Below, piece after piece: positions 1 through 8,268 of a stretch of DNA of 64,000 nt; the first letter of the stretch is position 1, and the number at the start of each line of letters is the position of its first letter. Position numbers and translations under genes: made by a program. This DNA is from Geobacillus kaustophilus (GTDB lineage: Bacteria > Bacillota > Bacilli > Bacillales > Anoxybacillaceae), in assembly GCF_000948285.1 (NCBI RefSeq), contig NZ_JYBP01000003.1, positions 1,116,001 through 1,180,000 of the forward strand. Reading direction: 5' to 3'. The notes beneath the pieces are model-generated. The model searched no databases and was not told the origin of the DNA. It worked only from the letters and a program-made list of their open reading frames with translations.

Positions 1-2
1 TC

Positions 3-581
3 AGCGTGGCGCTTGGGACGATCGTATTGCGCGAGCGGCTAAGCGTTGGGCAGTGGGCCGCTGTTTTTCTTGCCGCCGCCGGCGTGGCGGCGATGACGGC
101 GGAATATGGCGCATTTCCGTGGGTCGCCATATCGCTCGCGTTGACGTTCGGGTTTTACGGCTTAGTGAAAAAACTAGCCAGCGTTGACTCGTCCATTGGC
201 TTGACGCTTGAAACAATGGCCGTCATGCCGCTTTCAGCCGTTTACTTATTATGGGTGTACAACGAAACGCCAGCCCTCGTCAAGACGGCCGAATGGTGGC
301 AATGGGCGCTGTTGGCTGGAGCCGGGCCAGCGACAGCCATGCCGCTTTTGTATTTCGCCAAAGGAGCGAAGCGTGTGTCGATGACAACACTTGGTTTTTT
401 GCAATACATTTCGCCGACGATCAGTCTTCTTCTTGGCGTCTTTTTGTTCGGCGAGCCGTTTACGAAAGCGCATTTTTATGCGTTTAGCTGCATCTGGGCG
501 GCGCTTATGTTGTTTTCCGCTGTTCAAATCAAGCAAGCGCCAGGGCGGAAAAAATGGAAGCGAAGCTCCCTCGGAGCATAA
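3..581 (+). CDS. rarD: EamA/RarD-type drug-metabolite permease, 5' end missing
   Basis: This is the C-terminal part of a DMT-superfamily inner-membrane permease; the reading frame is already open at the window edge, so the start lies outside. The visible residues carry the VLRERL...QW segment and a run of hydrophobic helices typical of RarD proteins, which are usually near 300 residues with ten membrane spans; about 190 residues are seen here. A GTG in frame at base 6 is probably internal. The substrate of RarD proteins is not established (E. coli rarD was linked to chloramphenicol). A rho-independent terminator follows directly. Confidence 0.8.
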   Translation, partial: SVALGTIVLRERLSVGQWAAVFLAAAGVAAMTAEYGAFPWVAISLALTFGFYGLVKKLASVDSSIGLTLETMAVMPLSAVYLLWVYNETPALVKTAEWWQWALLAGAGPATAMPLLYFAKGAKRVSMTTLGFLQYISPTISLLLGVFLFGEPFTKAHFYAFSCIWAALMLFSAVQIKQAPGRKKWKRSSLGA

Positions 582-584
582 CAT

Positions 585-609
585 CGGTCCACGGATGGAC
601 CGTTTTTTT
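585..609 (+). terminator. rho-independent terminator
   Basis: The 7-bp arms CGGTCCA/TGGACCG with a 4-base loop are followed by seven T. It sits four bases after the stop of the RarD-type gene. Confidence 0.85.
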
Positions 610-705
610 ATCGTTGCGGCAAATACCCATTTTTGTTGAAACATCTAACCATTTCCTCGGCTTCTGAATAGTCTACTAGTACAAAAACGAAGGAGGTGCT
701 GGCAA

Positions 706-804
706 ATGGGTGCAGCTTACGGCGGCGGGTTCGCGTTGATCGTCGTTCTGTTCATCTTGTTGATTATTGTCGGATGTGCATGTGTCGGTGGTTGGGTGTA
801 CTAA
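706..804 (+). CDS. YjcZ-family small membrane protein (32 aa)
   Basis: This mini-gene encodes 32 residues: a glycine-rich start (MGAAYGGGF), one hydrophobic helix (ALIVVLFILLIIVG) and a Cys/Gly tail ending WVY. The pattern of Gly/Tyr-rich head plus FALIVVLFILLIIVG helix is that of the YjcZ/YhfH-type sporulation-associated peptides of Bacillaceae. The start is fixed by AAGGAGGTG seven bases upstream. A second member of the family follows 33 bases later, so the two are probably co-transcribed. Function is unknown; association with spores is family knowledge, not seen here. Confidence 0.8.
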   Translation: MGAAYGGGFALIVVLFILLIIVGCACVGGWVY

Positions 805-837
805 TGCCTCTTACTTGCTAGCAAGGAGGTGACGAAT

Positions 838-978
838 ATGCCATACGGCTTTTATGGCGGCTGGGGCTGGGGCGGCTATGGCTTCGGCTACCCGGGCTAT
901 GGCGGCTACGGCTACGGCTTCGTGTTGATCGTCGTCTTGTTTATTTTGCTCATTATCGTTGGGGCGACATGGTGCTAA
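838..978 (+). CDS. YjcZ-family small membrane protein (46 aa), second copy
   Basis: This gene codes for 46 residues with an N-terminal half made almost entirely of Gly, Tyr, Trp and Phe, then the helix FVLIVVLFILLIIVG shared with the preceding gene, ending in TWC. AGCAAGGAGGTGACG gives an excellent ribosome-binding site. The shared helix and divergent heads suggest tandem duplication followed by divergence of the aromatic head. A GC-rich terminator follows 16 bases after the stop. The family is tied to sporulation in Bacillus; no biochemical role is known. Confidence 0.8.
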   Translation: MPYGFYGGWGWGGYGFGYPGYGGYGYGFVLIVVLFILLIIVGATWC

Positions 979-994
979 GCAGGTAATGGGCAGC

Positions 995-1037
995 GCGGGG
1001 GAGGCTGCTTGCGAGCGGCTGCCCCCGCCATTTTTTT
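995..1037 (+). terminator. terminator of the YjcZ pair
   Basis: GCGGGGG at 995-1001 pairs with the C-rich arm GCCCCCGC at 1021-1028, with further pairing of the inner GGCTGC/GCGGCT; seven T follow. Confidence 0.75.
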
Positions 1038-1110
1038 ATGATGAAAGAGGCAGGAGAACAGAAGGGGGAAGGAGAAGAATAGAGGCGAGAAACTGCATGG
1101 AGGGAAAAAC

Positions 1111-2004
1111 ATGACCCGGATTTCAAAAGATCTCGTGGCGACGTTTTCGATCGTGGCGTTTGACCCGACGACCGGAGAGCTTGGCATCGCTGTCCAGTCG
1201 AAATTTTTAGGTGTCGGTGCGGTTGTGCCGTGGGCCAAGGCGGGTGTCGGAGCGGTGGCGACGCAGTCGTACGCCAATACGTCGTACGGACCGCGCGGCC
1301 TAGAATGGATGGCGAAAGGGAAATCGGCGCAAGAAACGCTTGAGTTGCTCGTTGCCGATGACAGCGAGCGCGATTTGCGCCAAGTCGGCATCGTGGATGC
1401 GAAAGGACGGTCGGCGACGTTCACAGGGGAAAAATGCTACCCGTGGGCTGGGGGCATCACTGGGCCGAACTATGCGGCCCAAGGCAATATTTTAGCTGGC
1501 GAGGAAACGGTGCGGGCAATGGGAAGGACGTTTGAGCAGACAAAAGGTCCGCTCGCCGAGCGATTGCTAAAGGCGCTTCAAGCTGGTCAGGTAGCGGGGG
1601 GCGACCGACGCGGGCAACAGTCAGCCGCTTTGCTTGTCGTGAAAGAAGGAGGGGGATATGGCGGCTACAATGACCGTTATATCGACTTGCGCGTTGATGA
1701 TCACCCGCGGCCGATCGAGGAGCTTATTCGCTTGTATCAATTGCGCCAGCTGTATTTCGAGAAGCCTCATCCTGAAAAGGTGGCGGCGATGGAAGGCGCC
1801 GTCAAGGAAGAGGTGGCCGCCCAGTTGGTCCGCCTCGGTTATTTGTCGAAAGAGCGCGCGGCGGACAATACGGCGCTTCATGAGGCGCTGACGGCGTATA
1901 TACATACGGAAAACTTTGAGGAGCGCGAACTGGAAAATGGAAAGATTGATCTTGATGTGCTCGCCTATATGAAAAGACAGCCGTCGCCACAAAGCGGAAA
2001 ATAG
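1111..2004 (+). CDS. DUF1028 family Ntn-hydrolase-like protein
   Basis: This 297-residue protein opens with ATFSIVAFDPTTGELGIAVQSKFLGVGAVVPWAKAGVGAVATQ (shown here only as landmarks: SIVAFD, GIAVQSKF, VVPWA, GAVATQ), the signature of the DUF1028 family, which has an Ntn-hydrolase-like fold. The internal GDRRGQQSAALLVV block is also typical. Catalytic activity has not been settled for the family, so no substrate is assigned. GGAGGG lies six bases before the ATG. The gene is flanked by a terminator on each side and appears monocistronic. Length fits the longer members that carry a C-terminal extension. Confidence 0.8.
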   Translation: MTRISKDLVATFSIVAFDPTTGELGIAVQSKFLGVGAVVPWAKAGVGAVATQSYANTSYGPRGLEWMAKGKSAQETLELLVADDSERDLRQVGIVDAKGRSATFTGEKCYPWAGGITGPNYAAQGNILAGEETVRAMGRTFEQTKGPLAERLLKALQAGQVAGGDRRGQQSAALLVVKEGGGYGGYNDRYIDLRVDDHPRPIEELIRLYQLRQLYFEKPHPEKVAAMEGAVKEEVAAQLVRLGYLSKERAADNTALHEALTAYIHTENFEERELENGKIDLDVLAYMKRQPSPQSGK

Positions 2005-2005
2005 C

Positions 2006-2042
2006 AAAGGAGGATGCCGTTGCAGATGCCGGCATCCTTTTG
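2006..2042. terminator. shared terminator between convergent genes
   Basis: GGATGCC (2012-2018) and GGCATCC (2031-2037) form the stem, with an A-run on the left and TTTTGTT on the right, so it can serve both the DUF1028 gene and the converging MATE gene. Confidence 0.75.
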
Positions 2043-2050
2043 TTGAGCCT

Positions 2051-3418
2051 TTATGAGGCGAGCGGCGCACGCCCGCTGCCATGTCTGCGCCAAACGGCCC
2101 GCAGGCGAAAGCTGAGAAACAGTGCGCCCGTTGCCAATCCGGCGATCAGGCCGATCCAATAGCCGAACGCTTCAGCATTCGTCCATAGCGCGAGCGCGCA
2201 ACCAAGCGGAAGCCCGACGCCCCAATAAGCGACAAGGGCGGCCCAAAAAACGGCGTTCACCTCTTTATAGCCGCGCAGCGCCCCTTGAATGGGAGCGGCG
2301 ATGGCGTCGGAAAACTGGAAAAAGATTGCATACAACAAAAACTTCCCGGTCAGCACCGCCACGTCCGGATCGTTTGTATACAGCCGGGCGATATGGCCGC
2401 GGAAGGCGAACAGGAACAGCGCGGCAGCCGCCGCGACGGCCAAGGCGAGGGTGATGCCGATCAAGCAATATTGTTTCGCATCTTCATAACGGTTGGCTCC
2501 CGCCTCGAAACCGACCGCGATTGTCAACGCCATCGATAAGCTGAGCGGAATCATATACAACAGTGAAGCGAAGTTGAGGGCGCTTTGATGGGCGGCCACT
2601 GTTTCCGCTCCAAACCGGCCGACAAGCAACGTGACGGCGGCAAAAATGCTCGTTTCAAAAAAGATGGCCGACCCGATCGGCACCCCGGTTTTCAGCAGCT
2701 CTTTCCATGCCGCCCATGAGGGACGGTAAAAACGGACGAGCACGCGATATGGAGCCAAGCGGCGAAATTTCAAGGCGGCAAAGGCAGCGGCCGCGAAGCA
2801 GTACGCATACGTGATCGCCGTCGCGTAGCCAGTGCCGATGCCGCCAAGGCGCGGAAATCCCCCATGCCCGTAAATCAACAACCAGTTGAACAGCATATTG
2901 ATCGGCAAGGCGGTGAGTGTAATCCACATTGTCACTTTCGTTTGCCCGAGCGCGTCGATGAAATAGCGGAGCACGGAATAAAGGAACAGTGGGATGATCC
3001 CGAACGACAAGGCGCGCAAGTAATCATAGGCGATATACCGAACGTTTTCATCCAAAGACATCTGTTTCAAGATGAACGGCACGGCAGCGGCCCCGATCAG
3101 GACAATGGCGACAGCAAGCGTGACAGCCAAGTAGAGCGCCTGGGTGACAGTGTGAGCGATCGAGTCATGCTGTCCGGCGCCGAAATGGTGGGAGACGATC
3201 GGGGACAGGGCGAGCAAAATGCCGCCGACGCCGGTAAATACTGGCACCCATAGGCTTGAGCCGATCGCGACGCCGGCAAGATCTTCGGGGCTTGCGTGAC
3301 CGGACATGGCGACATCGACAAAGTTCATGGCGTATTGGCCGGTTTGCGAAATAAAAATGGGAAGAAACAAGGCGAACAGGCGCCGCCATTTGCCATTGGG
3401 CGAATCGGTCGTTGCCAT
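2051..3418 (-). CDS. MATE family efflux transporter (NorM-like)
   Basis: This 455-residue membrane protein has about twelve hydrophobic segments in two repeated halves and MATE landmarks such as LFLPIFISQTGQYAMNFVD, GVGGILLALSPIVSHHFGAG and NWLLIYG. MATE proteins export cationic drugs using a sodium or proton gradient. The start was placed at the ATG at 3418 because AAAGGAGGAGCC precedes it; an upstream in-frame ATG has no ribosome-binding site. It is transcribed alone toward the terminator at about 2.02 kb. The actual substrate cannot be told from sequence. Confidence 0.9.
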   Translation of the reverse strand: MATTDSPNGKWRRLFALFLPIFISQTGQYAMNFVDVAMSGHASPEDLAGVAIGSSLWVPVFTGVGGILLALSPIVSHHFGAGQHDSIAHTVTQALYLAVTLAVAIVLIGAAAVPFILKQMSLDENVRYIAYDYLRALSFGIIPLFLYSVLRYFIDALGQTKVTMWITLTALPINMLFNWLLIYGHGGFPRLGGIGTGYATAITYAYCFAAAAFAALKFRRLAPYRVLVRFYRPSWAAWKELLKTGVPIGSAIFFETSIFAAVTLLVGRFGAETVAAHQSALNFASLLYMIPLSLSMALTIAVGFEAGANRYEDAKQYCLIGITLALAVAAAAALFLFAFRGHIARLYTNDPDVAVLTGKFLLYAIFFQFSDAIAAPIQGALRGYKEVNAVFWAALVAYWGVGLPLGCALALWTNAEAFGYWIGLIAGLATGALFLSFRLRAVWRRHGSGRAPLAS

Positions 3419-3514
3419 AATGGCTCCTCCTTTTCTGTGATAAAGTGACACATTGTTCTAAATCATCAATCTCCCCAATTCCGAAGCTGGGATGGCCCCC
3501 TCTTCGGAAGCGAT

Positions 3515-4777
3515 TTATGACGAAAGAAACGGCGGTTGGCTGCAAAGCGGAAATTCGATTAAAAAACATGCGCCGTTCGCGTCGCTTTGCACTTTCATCG
3601 TCCCGCGATGCAGTTCGACGATTTTTTTTGATAATGACAGGCCGAGCCCAGTTCCCGTTTCCTTCGTTGAAAAAAACGGATCGAAAACATGGTCGATGAC
3701 CGACGGCGGAATGCCAGGCCCATCGTCGCAGAAGCGAAGCTGAACGAGATGGTTGATTTTTCGGCTGCAGATCGACACCGTCATCGTTTTCGCTACTTTT
3801 GCTTCCACGGCGTTGCGAAATAAGTTTAAAAACACTTGCAAAAGCTGGCTGCGGTCGCCGTTCATTTCGTAATCGTCAAGCTCGTCATCAAGGTCAAAAT
3901 GGACGTCAATGTTATGCAACAGCGCTTCGCTTTGCAATAGAACGCCGACATCGTCGCGCAAAAAGCGGTGCAAGTTGAACGTCTCCATTTTGACGTCCGC
4001 CGGCTTGGCGATATTCAAAAAATCAGTGATAATGTCGTTCGCCCGGTCGAGCTCGGGAATTAAAAGCCGCTCCACGAGCGAGGCGATGCGATCCGGCAAG
4101 TCGCTTTTCAATAGTTGCAAATACCCGCGCACCGTCGTCAGCGGATTGCGGATTTCATGGGCGATGCCGGCGGCGATGCGGCCGGCGACCGCCAGCTTTT
4201 CTGTTTCTTTCATCATATTGAGCGACTGAAACATACTGATGACTCGTTTGACAGATCCGTCATCGTTGTAAATAAAACGGGTGTTGACGATGCCGTAAAA
4301 TCGGTCGAGCACTTCGTAATTGTAAAGCGGCTCGCCTTTTTCAAGCGATTCGAGCGTCGCGATCAGCTCATCAGGGAGCTTCAGCAGCTCGCGAATATGT
4401 TTGCCGATGATGGCGTCGCGATCCACGCCGGTGTCAACAGCCGCCTGCAAATTGCAAAGCGTAATGACCCCTTGGGCGTCGACAAAGACGATATGGTGTG
4501 GAACAAGATCGAGCAACGGCGTCAAAAAGGCTTCCACTTTTTCAAACGGTACATCTTGATATAAATCGATGTCCCATTGCCATTCGGCATCCCTTTCAGG
4601 GGAGGGAGGAACGGAGCGAAGGCGCGGTAGGGTTTCGCCGCGCTTTTTTTCAATGGAAATTCCCGCTTCGTAATCGGTGAACACGAATGGAAATGGAAGT
4701 TTTTCAACCAACCGCTCATAGGCCCGCAGCTTTCGTTCGAGTTCTTCGATTTGCAGTTGTACGAGTCGATCGTTCAT
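3515..4777 (-). CDS. PAS-domain sensor histidine kinase, soluble
   Basis: This 420-residue kinase starts with a coiled segment, followed by a PAS domain (about residues 90-190), a HisKA H-box GIAHEIRNPLTTVRGYLQLL with the phosphorylated histidine at residue 207, and a C-terminal ATPase domain with N-box LNLFRNAVEA and G-boxes DDGPGIPP and GTGLGLSL. No membrane segment is seen, so it should sense a cytoplasmic signal. No response regulator lies next to it, as is usual for the orphan Kin kinases feeding the Spo0 phosphorelay; that role is an inference. Start chosen at MNDRLVQ after an AAGGGG/GGAAAG stretch; a longer form would lack a ribosome-binding site. Confidence 0.82.
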   Translation of the reverse strand: MNDRLVQLQIEELERKLRAYERLVEKLPFPFVFTDYEAGISIEKKRGETLPRLRSVPPSPERDAEWQWDIDLYQDVPFEKVEAFLTPLLDLVPHHIVFVDAQGVITLCNLQAAVDTGVDRDAIIGKHIRELLKLPDELIATLESLEKGEPLYNYEVLDRFYGIVNTRFIYNDDGSVKRVISMFQSLNMMKETEKLAVAGRIAAGIAHEIRNPLTTVRGYLQLLKSDLPDRIASLVERLLIPELDRANDIITDFLNIAKPADVKMETFNLHRFLRDDVGVLLQSEALLHNIDVHFDLDDELDDYEMNGDRSQLLQVFLNLFRNAVEAKVAKTMTVSICSRKINHLVQLRFCDDGPGIPPSVIDHVFDPFFSTKETGTGLGLSLSKKIVELHRGTMKVQSDANGACFLIEFPLCSQPPFLSS

Positions 4778-4968
4778 CTTTCCAAACCCCTTAGCTACAC
4801 ATCGCGTTTTGATGTATTCCGAATGCCTTTCTTTCATATTAGCAAATCCACTCGCATTTGCCTATCATCGTTCTTCCCAGTTGCTTTCTCTCGTCAAACT
4901 GGCGAAGGTTTCGTTGGCGATATTAGGTTCTGATGGAGCGGGATCGAACGGAGACAAATGACCTAATC

Positions 4969-4993
4969 CATAAAACAATGTGCTAAATCATCA
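4969..4993. repeat. 25-bp direct repeat, copy 1
   Basis: This 25-base segment (beginning CATAAAACAATGTGC) recurs at 5168-5192 with two mismatches in the same orientation, 199 bases away. The two copies flank the transposase C-terminal relic and are probably insertion-element end sequence. Confidence 0.6.
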
Positions 4994-5000
4994 CTGAACA

Positions 5001-5150
5001 TTATTTCTGCATGGCATGATAAAGTTCACTAACAAACGCTTGTACAAAGCTTCTCAACTGGAAAAGGATCTGTTTTGAGGTGACTTTCGTAAATCTCTCA
5101 ACGTTCACACAGCTGACAAAACGCAATGGATCCCAGTGACGATTCGTCAA
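5001..5150 (-). pseudogene. transposase C-terminal relic
   Basis: Read on the minus strand, this stretch encodes about 49 residues beginning LTNRHWDPLRFVSCVNV and ending ELYHAMQK followed by a stop, then the copy-1 repeat. The composition and the ending just inside a repeated terminus suggest the C-terminus of a DDE-type insertion-sequence transposase; an in-frame stop lies immediately upstream at about 5154, so no complete gene remains. The family cannot be named safely from this fragment. It lies between a truncated transporter gene and the kinase gene, and marks an old insertion or deletion event. Confidence 0.45.
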
Positions 5151-5167
5151 GCATCATGATTTTCTAT

Positions 5168-5192
5168 CATAAAACTATGTGCTAAATAATCA
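5168..5192. repeat. 25-bp direct repeat, copy 2
   Basis: This matches 4969-4993 with two mismatches. The stop codon that ends the truncated MFS reading frame (5190-5192) is supplied by this repeat, so the transporter gene was cut at the element boundary. Confidence 0.6.
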
Positions 5193-5345
5193 ATAGAACG
5201 AACCCAACATTAACAACCCGAACACAAGCGAGGTGGCGCCAACATCTTCGGCAAGAAAAGGCAATACCGGAATAATGATGCCAAAACCTGACATAACTAA
5301 AAACATGACCATCCATAAAAGCAATAGCGGTCGGCGTCGACGCAT
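5190..5345 (-). pseudogene. truncated MFS transporter, N-terminal 51 residues
   Basis: The frame begins MRRRRPLLLLWMVMFLVMSG and continues GFGIIIPVLPFLAEDVGAT...FGLLML, which is the first helix and loop of a TetA-like or multidrug major facilitator protein (the FGIIIPVLPF motif is characteristic). Such proteins normally have about 400 residues; this one stops after 51, inside insertion-element sequence. GGAGGAG eight bases upstream of the ATG shows the original expression signals survive. The remainder of the gene is not in the window, so the event was an insertion followed by deletion. Confidence 0.75.
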
Positions 5346-5480
5346 AGATCGTCTCCTCCTTCACCCTTTTATCGTACGTCATCGGTCAAAGGAAAAGCAG
5401 CATTTGTCGGCGGTGAAATGTTTTGTATATAATAAAGCGGGGCGAACAAGAACCGATCGCCGATCAGAAAGGGTGGTTTG

Positions 5481-6692
5481 ATGATGTTGACGTTAGCAGA
5501 CATTGAACAAGCGCGGGAGAAAATGAAAGGCGTCGTCCATGAAACGCCGCTTGAGCATTCACAAACGTTCAGCCGGCTGTCCGGCAACGACGTATATATG
5601 AAACTGGAAAACTTGCAAAAAACGGGTTCGTTTAAAGTAAGAGGTTCATTCAATAAAATTATGTCGCTCACGGAAGAAGAGCGGGCGCGCGGCGTGATCG
5701 CCGCCTCGGCCGGCAACCACGCCCAAGGGGTTGCCTATGCAAGCGGCATGCTTCATATTCCGTGCATGATCGTCATGCCGAAAGGAGCACCGCTCAGCAA
5801 AATTGAAGCGACGAAAAGCTACGGGGCGGAAGTCGTGCTGTACGGCGATGTGTTTGACGAGTCTTTGGAATATGCGTTAGAGTTGCAGCGCGAACGGGGA
5901 ATGACGTTTGTACACCCGTTTGACGACTTGGCGGTGATGGCTGGACAAGGGACGATTGGTTTGGAGCTGATCGAGCAGCTTCCCGACATCGATGTCGTTC
6001 TTTGTCCGGTCGGGGGCGGTGGGTTGCTTGCTGGGGTGGCGTTTACGTTAAAACAGCTGAAGCCATCGGTTGAAGTGTACGGCGTTGAGTCATCGGCTTG
6101 TCCGGGCATGACGGCGGCCATACGCCATAAACAGCCCGTCTCCATTGCCGCGTCGAATACGATCGCCGATGGGATTGCCGTAAAAAAGCCGGGCAATATT
6201 ACGTACCAATACATTGAGCAATACGTCGATGGCATTGTGTGCGTGGAAGAGGCGGAAATTTCACGGACGATGCTGTATGTGCTCGAGCGGAACAAGCTGT
6301 TAATCGAAGGGGCGGCCGCTTGTCCATTGGCGGCATTGTTGTATCAAAAGCTGCCGTTTCGCGGCAAAAAAGTCGTCGCTGTGCTAAGCGGCGGCAACGT
6401 CGATGTGACGCTCATTTCCCGCATTATTGAGCGGGGGCTTGTCGAAGCCGGGCGATTCGTTACGTTTACAACGGTCATCTCCGACAAGCCGGGCCAGTTG
6501 AACAAACTGCTTCGCATTATCGCCGAGCTTGAGGCGAATGTCATGTCGATCCACCATCAGCGCATCGGCGCCAAAGTGTTGCCTGGCCAGGCGGAAATTC
6601 ATTTTTCGCTCGAGACAAAAAACGAAGACCATATTCAGCAAATTTACCAAGTGTTATTGAAAGAAGGCTATGATGTACAGTTTTACCGATGA
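5481..6692 (+). CDS. ilvA: threonine dehydratase (threonine ammonia-lyase) with C-terminal ACT-like domain
   Basis: This 403-residue PLP enzyme converts threonine to 2-oxobutanoate and ammonia, the first step toward isoleucine. The fold-type II core shows the Schiff-base lysine in GSFKVRG (residue 52), SAGNHAQGVA, and the phosphate-binding glycine loop PVGGGGLLAG. Residues from about 325 form an ACT-like regulatory domain (RFVTFTTVISDKPGQLNKLL). Length and architecture match the short form of about 400 residues rather than the long two-ACT E. coli IlvA. AAAGGGTGG precedes ATG 5481; a TTG at 5478 overlaps the spacer. It stands alone, not in an ilv operon. Confidence 0.88.
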   Translation: MMLTLADIEQAREKMKGVVHETPLEHSQTFSRLSGNDVYMKLENLQKTGSFKVRGSFNKIMSLTEEERARGVIAASAGNHAQGVAYASGMLHIPCMIVMPKGAPLSKIEATKSYGAEVVLYGDVFDESLEYALELQRERGMTFVHPFDDLAVMAGQGTIGLELIEQLPDIDVVLCPVGGGGLLAGVAFTLKQLKPSVEVYGVESSACPGMTAAIRHKQPVSIAASNTIADGIAVKKPGNITYQYIEQYVDGIVCVEEAEISRTMLYVLERNKLLIEGAAACPLAALLYQKLPFRGKKVVAVLSGGNVDVTLISRIIERGLVEAGRFVTFTTVISDKPGQLNKLLRIIAELEANVMSIHHQRIGAKVLPGQAEIHFSLETKNEDHIQQIYQVLLKEGYDVQFYR

Positions 6693-6816
6693 GCGCGCGA
6701 TGGGAAAACGGTTTGTGTTTCACCACTGTCTGTTAAGCAAGCAGTGGAAAAACGTCTTCGAAATCATGTTCACAGGGCTGCCAAATGAATACGAAAGCAT
6801 CATTTGCCCCACATAG

Positions 6817-6852
6817 CGGCTGTTCCTTATGACATGGGGGGGACAGCCGTTT
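6817..6852. terminator. hairpin terminator between convergent genes
   Basis: CGGCTGT (6817-6823) pairs with ACAGCCG (6843-6849), followed by TTTTGT. It separates ilvA from the converging small gene. Confidence 0.6.
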
Positions 6853-6854
6853 TG

Positions 6855-7114
6855 TCAATGCACGCGCGGCGCGTCTTGCGGCCGCGTCGCGCCGAGGCCT
6901 TCGCGGGCCATTTTCGCTTTCAAGCTTTCGAATACGTACAAGCCAAACATCCCAAGCAGCTCTTCATCCGTCATCTCATCGATCAGCTTGAGCACATCGC
7001 GGCGGTCGAGTTCATCCAAAATCGACATCGCGCCACCGCTTCGGCGTCTTCTTCATCTCCGGTCAGCCGGTCTTTGTAGTATTCGTACAGCTCGTCAATA
7101 AACTTCATCGGCAT
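6855..7114 (-). pseudogene. small acidic protein gene with a frameshift (resembles DUF6154)
   Basis: The first frame reads MPMKFIDELYEYYKDRLTGD then EEDAEAVA, and the continuation SILDELDRRDVLKLIDEMTD, then EELLGMFGLYVFESLKAKMA..., is in another frame. The joint lies at about 7025-7035, where one base must be added to restore a protein of about 86 residues. Both halves are well formed and match a small Bacillaceae family that I recall as DUF6154, so the gene is real and either recently broken or hit by a sequencing error. A weak AGGCG ribosome-binding site lies before the ATG. Confidence 0.65.
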
Positions 7115-7281
7115 AGTCGCCTCGCTTTTTTTTGAGAGCGGGCTTCCTCCTTTCTTTGCAGTTGGCCGATGCGGACTGGCGGCATCGGCAGCCTCTCACT
7201 TTGGCGCCACAAATGCCATTGGCAACAGTGATTATTCATAGTATAATGGAAAAAATATCATCCGAAAAGCGGGGGAGCGCC

Positions 7282-8073
7282 ATGATTCGCCGGTTAACGG
7301 CTGAAGACCACCAACAAGTATTTTCGTTTTTGCAGCAAGATCCGTCGTTCAATTTATTTATCATCGGCGATATTGAGTCGTTTGGCTATGACGCCGATTT
7401 CCAAGACGTTTGGGGGCAGTTTGACGATGCCGGCTCGCTGAAGGCGGTGCTGCTCCGTTATTACGATTCCTACATTCTGTACGCGCCTGGCGATTTTGAT
7501 GCCGATGGCTTTGCTCGTCTCATCCGCGAGACGGCCGGCCCGTCGTCGCCCATTCAGCTGTCCGGCAAGGCGGAAATTGTCAGGCAGTTCGAAGAGCGGC
7601 TGCCGCTTGGGACGAAGCGAACGCTTTACTTTTGCGAGTGTCGGACGGATGAATACGCTCGCCAAGAAATGGGGGCGTTCGCCGTCAAAAAAGCCGAATT
7701 GGCCGATGTCGACCGGATTCTCGACTTGCGGCGCCGCATTGCCGAATTTGAGACGAGGCCGTCGTCCCGCGATATGCTAGTGAAAGGGATGGAAACCAAT
7801 TCAGCTAGAACGTACTACATTGAACAAGACGGCCGAATGGTGGCCGCGGCATCGACATCAGCGGAAAACTCATTGTTAGCGATGATCGTCGGCGTCTGCA
7901 CGGATCAGGAGCATCGAGGGAAAGGGTATGCGAGCGCCATCGTGGCGAAGCTCGTTTGCGATTTGCTCGCTGAAGGGAAGATGCCGTGCTTGTTTTACGA
8001 CAACCCGGCCGCTGGCCGCATCTACCGCCGCCTTGGTTTTCGCGATATCGGGCTGTGGGCGATGTACCGCTAG
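7282..8073 (+). CDS. GNAT family N-acetyltransferase
   Basis: This 263-residue protein ends in a GNAT domain: residues from about 190 contain the acetyl-CoA loop VGVCTDQEHRGKGYAS (R/Q-x-x-G-x-G/A form as RGKGYA) and the closing FYDNPAAGRIYRRLGF block. The first 130 residues form a less conserved partner domain often seen in Bacillus two-domain GNAT proteins. The acceptor is unknown. ATG 7282 follows GGGGGAG. An upstream in-frame start would add 50 residues with no family support. A perfect palindrome closes the gene. Confidence 0.82.
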   Translation: MIRRLTAEDHQQVFSFLQQDPSFNLFIIGDIESFGYDADFQDVWGQFDDAGSLKAVLLRYYDSYILYAPGDFDADGFARLIRETAGPSSPIQLSGKAEIVRQFEERLPLGTKRTLYFCECRTDEYARQEMGAFAVKKAELADVDRILDLRRRIAEFETRPSSRDMLVKGMETNSARTYYIEQDGRMVAAASTSAENSLLAMIVGVCTDQEHRGKGYASAIVAKLVCDLLAEGKMPCLFYDNPAAGRIYRRLGFRDIGLWAMYR

Positions 8074-8092
8074 CAACGAAAAGCGGAAGCTC

Positions 8093-8130
8093 CGCCGGCT
8101 TGCTTCTGCGCAGAAGCAAGCCGGCGTTTA
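8093..8130. terminator. long perfect palindrome, bidirectional terminator
   Basis: The stem CGCCGGCTTGCTTCTG (8093-8108) pairs with its exact complement ending at about 8126, followed by TTTATT. It lies between the converging GNAT gene and the small minus-strand gene. Confidence 0.7.
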
Positions 8131-8262
8131 TTGCCCGTCCGCCCCGTTTGGCGTGACGCGGCGAATGTGCTGACCGCCGTGCTCCCGCATCGCTTTTGCC
8201 TTGTCGTTGACGAGCTGTTTTTGGTCAACGATGGAAGAAGGTGTTTGTTTTTTGTTCGCCAT
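8128..8262 (-). CDS. hypothetical small hydrophilic protein (44 aa)
   Basis: This gene encodes 44 residues beginning MANKKQTPSSIVDQKQLVND and ending RRVTPNGADGQ, rich in Lys, Gln and Arg, with no membrane segment. AGGTGATT lies before the ATG and overlaps the stop codon of the upstream 82-residue gene, so the two are translationally linked. The size and composition are like small spore-associated proteins, but no family was recognised and no function is assigned. Confidence 0.65.
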   Translation of the reverse strand: MANKKQTPSSIVDQKQLVNDKAKAMREHGGQHIRRVTPNGADGQ

Positions 8263-8268
8263 ATGGAA

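Noticed and set aside
3438-3475. Sequence TTCTAAATCATCA resembling the 25-bp repeats at 4969 and 5168
   Set aside because: Only about 10-13 bases match and it lies in the short gap between two intact genes; too little for a repeat call.
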